Part shown: piece by piece, positions 6,382 to 9,847 of the stretch
Position numbering within the stretch: position 1 is the stretch's first letter
Layout: each line of letters opens with the position of its first letter
Source: an uncultured Neomegalonema sp.
GTDB lineage: Bacteria; Pseudomonadota; Alphaproteobacteria; Rhodobacterales; Rhodobacteraceae
Length of the DNA: 9,847 nucleotides
Assembly: GCA_937958345.1 (NCBI GenBank)
Contig: CALGNW010000054.1
Location: 1-9,847, forward strand
Reading direction: 5' to 3'
Made by a program: the position numbers and the translations under genes
The notes under the pieces: generated by a model
Database searches by the model: none
Seen by the model: only the letters and a program-made list of their open reading frames with translations
What the model was told of the DNA's origin: nothing

Positions 6382-7248
6382 TCAGACTTGACAGCAGGGG
6401 CAGTGATAAGTTGACCTTGCGCTCTGCACAAGGCGCTCGATCACACCCTTACAACCGCGCCTTGGACAGGGCTCGTCCTCGCGGTCATAGACTTTGAAGG
6501 CGTGCTGAAAATATCCCAGTTCGCCACTTGCCCCGTGAAAGTCTTTGAGACTGGACCCGCCCGCTTTAATGGCGGTCTCGAGAACTTCGCGGATAACCTT
6601 TGTCAGGCGGGTGCATTCTTTTGGTGTCAGGCTGCCGGCCCCGCGCGCGGGCGCAATGCCTGCACCGTGGAGGGCCTCGCAGACGTAAATGTTGCCAAGC
6701 CCGGCGACGCGGCGCTGATCCAGCAAGGCGGCCTTTATTGTTGTCTTTCGTCCCGCAAAAGCCTCGGCCAGATGCTCGCTGCTAAAGGCATTCGACAACG
6801 GCTCCGGTCCCATCCCCGAAAAAAATCGATGTGTTTCAATACGTTCAGTCGGGTGGAGGTCCATCGCTCCGAACCGCCGGGCATCATTGAAGACAGCCCG
6901 CGCACCGCCCTCGATCTCAAGAACCACATGGTCATGTTTGCCCGACGCCTGCCCCACAGCCTGATGGAACTTTGCACCAACACGCTGTTCCCCTGACGCA
7001 TGAATCAAAAACCGCCCCGACATTCCGAGATGGACGATCAAAGTCTCCGCACTATCCAATTCCAACAGCAGATATTTACCGCGCCGGCCGATCCGCTCGA
7101 CTCGCGTGCCGGTCAGGCGTTCCGCAAACCGTTCGGGCAGCGGCCAGCGCAGGTCGGGCCGGTTCTGGATCGCTTTGACGATCCGGCGTCCTTCGATTTC
7201 CGGGATCAGGCCGCGCCTGACCGTCTCAACCTCTGGCAATTCGGGCAT
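6382..7248 (-). CDS. mutM: Formamidopyrimidine-DNA glycosylase (Fpg/MutM)
   Basis: Bifunctional base-excision repair enzyme that removes 8-oxoguanine and formamidopyrimidines and cleaves the abasic site. The N-terminus MPELPEVETVRRGL supplies the catalytic Pro2 (nucleophile) and Glu3. Lys58 in GRRGKYLLLEL is the conserved DNA-phosphate-binding lysine. The helix-two-turn-helix segment includes DQRRVAGLGNIYVCEAL. The C-terminal zinc finger is CPRRGC...CPCC: the first cysteine pair is spaced C-x4-C instead of the E. coli C-x2-C, a form I recall as usual in alphaproteobacteria, and the essential Arg is in QSARSTYHC. The 288 residues exceed the 269 of E. coli Fpg, largely because of an insertion around QAVGQASGKHDH, also an alphaproteobacterial feature. 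The ATG at 7248 follows AAGGA by 5 bases. It is divergent from rplY; in related genomes a ubiE gene often occupies that upstream place, from memory. Confidence 0.97.
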   Translation of the reverse strand: MPELPEVETVRRGLIPEIEGRRIVKAIQNRPDLRWPLPERFAERLTGTRVERIGRRGKYLLLELDSAETLIVHLGMSGRFLIHASGEQRVGAKFHQAVGQASGKHDHVVLEIEGGARAVFNDARRFGAMDLHPTERIETHRFFSGMGPEPLSNAFSSEHLAEAFAGRKTTIKAALLDQRRVAGLGNIYVCEALHGAGIAPARGAGSLTPKECTRLTKVIREVLETAIKAGGSSLKDFHGASGELGYFQHAFKVYDREDEPCPRRGCKGVIERLVQSARSTYHCPCCQV

Positions 7249-7256
7249 GTTAGTCC

Positions 7257-7285
7257 TTCACTTTTGCGCGGCTTGTCCTTATAGA
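7257..7285 (+). promoter_or_regulatory. Candidate rplY promoter in the mutM/rplY divergent region
   Basis: TTCACT (7257-7262), a 17-bp spacer and TATAGA (7280-7285) form a reasonable sigma-70-like pair directed at rplY, starting transcription at about 7292 with a leader of about 60 nt. The same TA-rich core reads TATAAG on the minus strand, so the -10 elements of mutM and rplY may overlap. The minus-strand -35 is poor. This is pattern matching only. Confidence 0.35.
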
Positions 7286-7353
7286 CCCGCTTTCTGGCGC
7301 TCACACCCTTGGAGGGAGCGCACGATCTTAAATCGGAATTTGGAGAAATAGCG

Positions 7354-8016
7354 ATGAGCGACATTGTAAAAATGTCCGTCGAGCCGCGTCCGGGAGTTGG
7401 CAAGGGGGCCGCCCGGGCCGCGCGTCGTGCGGGGATGGTTCCCGGCGTGATTTACGGCGATAAGAAAGAGCCTGTGACCATTCAGCTGAAGGGCAACGAG
7501 TTGCTTAAGGTTCTGAATAAAGGTGGTTTTTATCAAACGATCTTTGACATGGACGTCGATGGCGGTCAGCACCGGGTGATCCCGAAGGACATCCAGAAGA
7601 ACAAGCTGAACGGCCTGCCGATCCATGTCGATTTCATGCGCCTGACCAAAGGGGCGAAAATCGTTCTGGAGATTCCGGTCGCGTTCCTGAACGAAGAGAC
7701 ATGCCCCGGCCTTAAAGAAGGCGGGACTCTCAACGTGGTACGCCACGCGATTGAGCTTCAGGTTGATCCGGGCTCGATTCCCGAGACGATCGAGATTGAT
7801 CTCGCGGCCTTCGAGTTGGGTGCGACAATCAACATCAGTGATGCGGCGCTGCCTGCGGGTGCCGAGCCGACGATCACGGATCGCGACTTTACCATTGCCA
7901 CCATCATGGAGCCGCGCGGAGCGAGCGAAGAAGATGAGGCAGATGCCGAAGAAGCACCGGAAACCGAAGTAACCGGCCAGAAAGCCGAAGACGCTGAGGG
8001 CGGTGACGAAGCCTGA
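7354..8016 (+). CDS. rplY: 50S ribosomal protein L25, general stress protein CTC form
   Basis: Binds 5S rRNA in the central protuberance of the 50S subunit. The 220-residue product is the long, two-domain CTC form. Residues 1 to about 92 form the L25 domain (SVEPRPGVGKGAARAARRAG, then VPGVIYG, then IQKNKLNGLPIHVDFMRL). Residues about 95-185 form the C-terminal beta-domain (VEVxVP-type strands, CPGLKEGGTLNVVRHAIELQV). A strongly acidic Glu/Asp/Ala-rich tail covers about 188-220. I chose the ATG at 7354 because GGAGA lies 8 bases upstream and L25 homology starts there; the frame is open further upstream to a TTG at 7309 without support. A strong terminator follows, then pth, a pairing of rplY and pth that is very widespread in bacteria. 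Confidence 0.97.
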   Translation: MSDIVKMSVEPRPGVGKGAARAARRAGMVPGVIYGDKKEPVTIQLKGNELLKVLNKGGFYQTIFDMDVDGGQHRVIPKDIQKNKLNGLPIHVDFMRLTKGAKIVLEIPVAFLNEETCPGLKEGGTLNVVRHAIELQVDPGSIPETIEIDLAAFELGATINISDAALPAGAEPTITDRDFTIATIMEPRGASEEDEADAEEAPETEVTGQKAEDAEGGDEA

Positions 8017-8050
8017 CCCGTGACCTGACAGTCAAAACGGTGTAATAATG

Positions 8051-8081
8051 CGCCCGTTCCTTTACCGGAGCGGGCGTTTTT
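8051..8081 (+). terminator. Rho-independent terminator between rplY and pth
   Basis: CGCCCGTTCC pairs with GGAGCGGGCG over 10 bp (one U-G wobble) around a TTTACC loop, followed by five T residues (8077-8081). It ends only 15 bases before the pth start codon, so the pth Shine-Dalgarno lies immediately behind the U-tract. Confidence 0.88.
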
Positions 8082-8096
8082 GTATGGAGAGAACGC

Positions 8097-8804
8097 ATGA
8101 TTCTTCTGGTCGGCCTCGGCAACCCCGGTGACAAGTATATCCGCACCCGTCACAACATCGGCTTTATGGCCGTTGACGAGATTGCGCAGGCCCACGGCTT
8201 CGGGCCGGAAAAGTCCAAACATCAGGGCGTGATCCGCGAAGGCACAATCGGCACCGAAAAGGTGATCGCACTTAAGCCTCAGACTTATATGAACGAATCC
8301 GGCAGAGCGGTCGCTGCTGTCGCGCAGTTTTACAAAATCCGGCCTGCCGAAATAATCGTTTTCCATGACGAGCTGGACCTTGCGCCGGGCCGCATGCGGA
8401 CCAAGTCCGGCGGGGGTCATGCGGGGCATAACGGGTTGCGGTCGATCCACGCGCATATCGGCGAAAGCTATCGCCGGGTGCGTCTCGGCATCGGGCATCC
8501 GGGCGATAAATCAAAGGTTTCCGGCTATGTTCTGCATGACTTTGCGAAGGCGGATGCCGATTGGATTGGCCCGCTCCTTGCAGCCATAGGGCGCGAAACC
8601 TCATGGTTGGTGAAAGGTGATGATCAGCGATTTCAGACGGCCGTCGCACAGGGATTGAACATCCCGAAAAAGGACGGAAAACTCGGGAAAAACGAGGGAA
8701 AACTCCCCAAAGCAGACGCAAAACCCGTGAAAATCGTTGCAAAACCCCCGGATTCGGATGACGGGCCCTTCGCGGCGCTGAAACGCATCATCAAGGGGAC
8801 CTGA
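8097..8804 (+). CDS. pth: Peptidyl-tRNA hydrolase with Lys-rich C-terminal extension
   Basis: Cytoplasmic enzyme that releases tRNA from prematurely dropped peptidyl-tRNA. The catalytic and substrate-binding residues are all visible: Asn9 in GLGNPG, catalytic His19 in TRHNIGF, Asn66 in YMNESG, Asp91 in FHDELDLAPG, and Asn112 in GGGHAGHNGLRS. The core ends at about residue 188; E. coli Pth has 194 residues, while this product has 235. The extra part is a Lys-rich, low-complexity tail with a heptapeptide period, ending in GPFAALKRIIKGT. The ATG at 8097 follows GGAGAG closely. It is downstream of rplY on the same strand but separated from it by a terminator, so it depends on read-through or a promoter of its own. 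A weak candidate, GTGACC-17-TAATAA, lies at about 8020-8048. A hypothetical gene starts 26 bp after its stop. Confidence 0.97.
   Translation: MILLVGLGNPGDKYIRTRHNIGFMAVDEIAQAHGFGPEKSKHQGVIREGTIGTEKVIALKPQTYMNESGRAVAAVAQFYKIRPAEIIVFHDELDLAPGRMRTKSGGGHAGHNGLRSIHAHIGESYRRVRLGIGHPGDKSKVSGYVLHDFAKADADWIGPLLAAIGRETSWLVKGDDQRFQTAVAQGLNIPKKDGKLGKNEGKLPKADAKPVKIVAKPPDSDDGPFAALKRIIKGT
8676..8759 (+). repeat. Four 21-bp units coding heptapeptide repeats in the Pth tail
   Basis: Residues 194-221 of Pth read as four heptapeptides: GKLGKNE, GKLPKAD, AKPVKIV and AKPPDSD. Lys is at position 2 in all four and at position 5 in the first three. In the DNA the 9-mer GGAAAACTC recurs exactly 21 bp apart (8676-8684 and 8697-8705), which points to tandem duplication followed by drift. 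The copies are degenerate, so the later units are less certain. Confidence 0.6.
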
Positions 8805-8830
8805 CACGACCCAAATTTCGGGACGGGCAG

Positions 8831-9574
8831 ATGAACGAGATTGATCCCGGCGCATACGCATCGCGCCTCGCGTCCGACGCGGCCGGCGGCGCCCGCTTCA
8901 CGGCGATGGCGGCGCCTGTCGTTACCGCCGCACCCGACGGGAACGAGACGCTGGCATGGCTGGCGGGAAATCGCATGCCGGACCGCCGCAAGGGATTACA
9001 GCCCCCGACGGGCACGACCGATCCGCACGCGGATGATGTTCTCAGCCAGCCGCGCCCCGGCGATCCGGTTCAGGCGGCGGCAATGCGTGCCAGCATCCTT
9101 GCCGATCTTCACAGTCATGCGCCCCGCGACCCGCGGGTTCAGGCGGTGTTCGAAAGCGATCCGATTCTGGTCGAGGATCCGGCCAACGGCAACCTGATCA
9201 CGCGTCAGATGCTGGCGGCACGGCTTGATCTGTTCGATGCGGTTCTGACGATGCTGGGCAGGCCCGTTCTGGCACGGGGGGCGCGCACGCGCACGGCACT
9301 GACGCTCAAGGCCGCCTTTACTCTGCTGACGGACGAGGCGCAGGTCGAGTGGGCGCTCAGCGAGGTCAGACTGGAGGAGGCCAAGGCTTTCCTGAACACG
9401 CGCCCGCAGGCCGATCTCAACGCGCTCGGTGTTCAGGTCGCGGCGACGCTGGAAAAGCATGACATCTGGGCCGCCGCCCGCGCCTTTTCGATGGCCGCGC
9501 ATCTCAGCATCGGTGCACCGAGAGGCTCTGCCGCGCTGGCCGACTTGCTCGAGGCACGGGACATCGCCGCCTGA
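8831..9574 (+). CDS. Hypothetical protein, 247 residues, no family recognised
   Basis: I do not recognise this protein. It is soluble in appearance: no signal peptide, no transmembrane segment, no cysteines, and mostly Ala/Leu/Arg/Asp-rich helix-forming sequence. Residues 1-80 are probably flexible (Gly, Pro, Asp and Ala rich, with DRRKGLQPPTGTTDPHADD). Residues about 80-247 look helical, including LITRQMLAARLDLFDAVLTMLGRP and TLLTDEAQVEWALSEVRLEEAKAFL. No catalytic motif, metal-binding cluster or helix-turn-helix stands out. It is supported as a gene by its length, an uninterrupted frame filling the space between pth (26 bp) and the glutaminase gene (51 bp), a GGGCAG just before the ATG, and third-position G+C bias. 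It may be co-transcribed with pth. Its G+C is clearly higher than that of the genes to its left. Confidence 0.75.
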   Translation: MNEIDPGAYASRLASDAAGGARFTAMAAPVVTAAPDGNETLAWLAGNRMPDRRKGLQPPTGTTDPHADDVLSQPRPGDPVQAAAMRASILADLHSHAPRDPRVQAVFESDPILVEDPANGNLITRQMLAARLDLFDAVLTMLGRPVLARGARTRTALTLKAAFTLLTDEAQVEWALSEVRLEEAKAFLNTRPQADLNALGVQVAATLEKHDIWAAARAFSMAAHLSIGAPRGSAALADLLEARDIAA

Positions 9575-9589
9575 ACCGGCTACCGGCAT

Positions 9590-9610
9590 CTTGCCCGCAC
9601 GGGCGGCAAG
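9590..9610 (+). other. Small hairpin between the hypothetical gene and the glutaminase gene
   Basis: CTTGCC and GGCAAG form a 6-bp stem around a 9-base G/C-rich loop, 15 bp after the hypothetical gene's stop codon. There is no T-run, so it is not a canonical terminator. It overlaps the AAGGGA that would serve as a distant Shine-Dalgarno for the next gene and might therefore affect its translation. Confidence 0.3.
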
Positions 9611-9625
9611 GGATAGCACCGGCCC

Positions 9626-9847
9626 ATGACCGACTCAGTCCTGCGCGCCGCCATCCCTGAAATCGCTGCCGAAATGGCGGCACAGCGGGATCGCGGCACG
9701 GTCGCAACGTATATTCCTCAACTCGCCTCGGTCGACCCGGACCAGTTCGGCATTGCCGCCGTCACCGCCGACGGCACGCTGATCGGCGCGGGCGACGCGA
9801 TGACGCCGTTCTCGATCCAGAGCGTATCAAAGGTTTTCACCCTGACG
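9626..9847 (+). CDS. glsA: Glutaminase, N-terminal part (3' end outside window)
   Basis: Serine-dependent beta-lactamase-like glutaminase that hydrolyses L-glutamine to L-glutamate and ammonia in the cytoplasm. The first 74 residues are visible. TYIPQLASVDPDQFGIAAVTADG at 28-50 matches the conserved start of the family, including the substrate-binding Tyr29 of YIPQL. GDAMTPFSIQSVSKVFTL at 56-73 contains the nucleophile Ser66 and general base Lys69 in the S-x-x-K arrangement. The ATG at 9626 is placed as in homologues; the nearest purine-rich site, AAGGGA, is about 12 bases away, so initiation may be weak. The frame runs open to the last base of the window. Confidence 0.9.
   Translation, partial: MTDSVLRAAIPEIAAEMAAQRDRGTVATYIPQLASVDPDQFGIAAVTADGTLIGAGDAMTPFSIQSVSKVFTLT

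Noticed and set aside
7309..7353. N-terminal extension of L25 from TTG 7309
   Set aside because: The ATG at 7354 has a well-spaced GGAGA and matches the start of L25 homology. The extra 15 codons have no ribosome site and cover the putative leader.
8996..9619. Minus-strand frame of 207 codons opposite the hypothetical gene
   Set aside because: A high-G+C mirror frame, Arg/Gly/Gln-rich, with no ribosome site. The plus-strand frame fits the spacing to both neighbours better.

Overview
The window is a run of housekeeping genes from the chromosome of an alphaproteobacterium, most likely of the order Sphingomonadales. Three things point there: the block mutM, enoyl-CoA hydratase, rpsT, dnaA on one strand; a DUF805 membrane protein next to dapD and dapE; and alphaproteobacterial sequence variants such as the C-x4-C first half of the MutM zinc finger and the long CTC-type L25. 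The taxonomic call rests on remembered gene orders and protein flavour, not on a search.

Layout. Bases 1-499 hold the 3' end of dapE (+). It converges, with only 17 bp between, on a DUF805 membrane protein (-). Upstream of that gene on the same strand is dapD (-), so two steps of the succinylase branch of lysine/diaminopimelate synthesis flank the DUF805 gene. dapD is divergent from a LOG-family phosphoribohydrolase (+), which ends in a good Rho-independent terminator. Then follow, all on the minus strand and read right to left, mutM (DNA repair), a short-chain enoyl-CoA hydratase, rpsT (ribosomal protein S20, with its own recognisable promoter and a very strong terminator) and dnaA (replication initiator), which has a long non-coding leader. 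mutM is divergent from rplY (+, ribosomal protein L25/CTC). rplY is followed by a strong terminator, then pth (peptidyl-tRNA hydrolase), a hypothetical gene, and the 5' end of a glutaminase gene cut off by the window end.

How the genes fit together: rplY, rpsT and pth serve translation, dnaA and mutM serve replication and repair, and dapD/dapE serve cell wall and lysine synthesis. The enoyl-CoA hydratase, the LOG protein and the glutaminase are metabolic genes placed among them.

I see no CRISPR array, phage, insertion sequence, tRNA, rRNA or toxin-antitoxin module, and nothing that looks like an undescribed multi-gene system. The points most worth a second look are modest. They are a four-unit, 21-bp-period heptapeptide tail on Pth; an unrecognised 247-residue protein between pth and the glutaminase; an abrupt rise in G+C from about position 8760; the likely TTG start and GANTC-bearing leader of dnaA; and the terminator lying just in front of pth.
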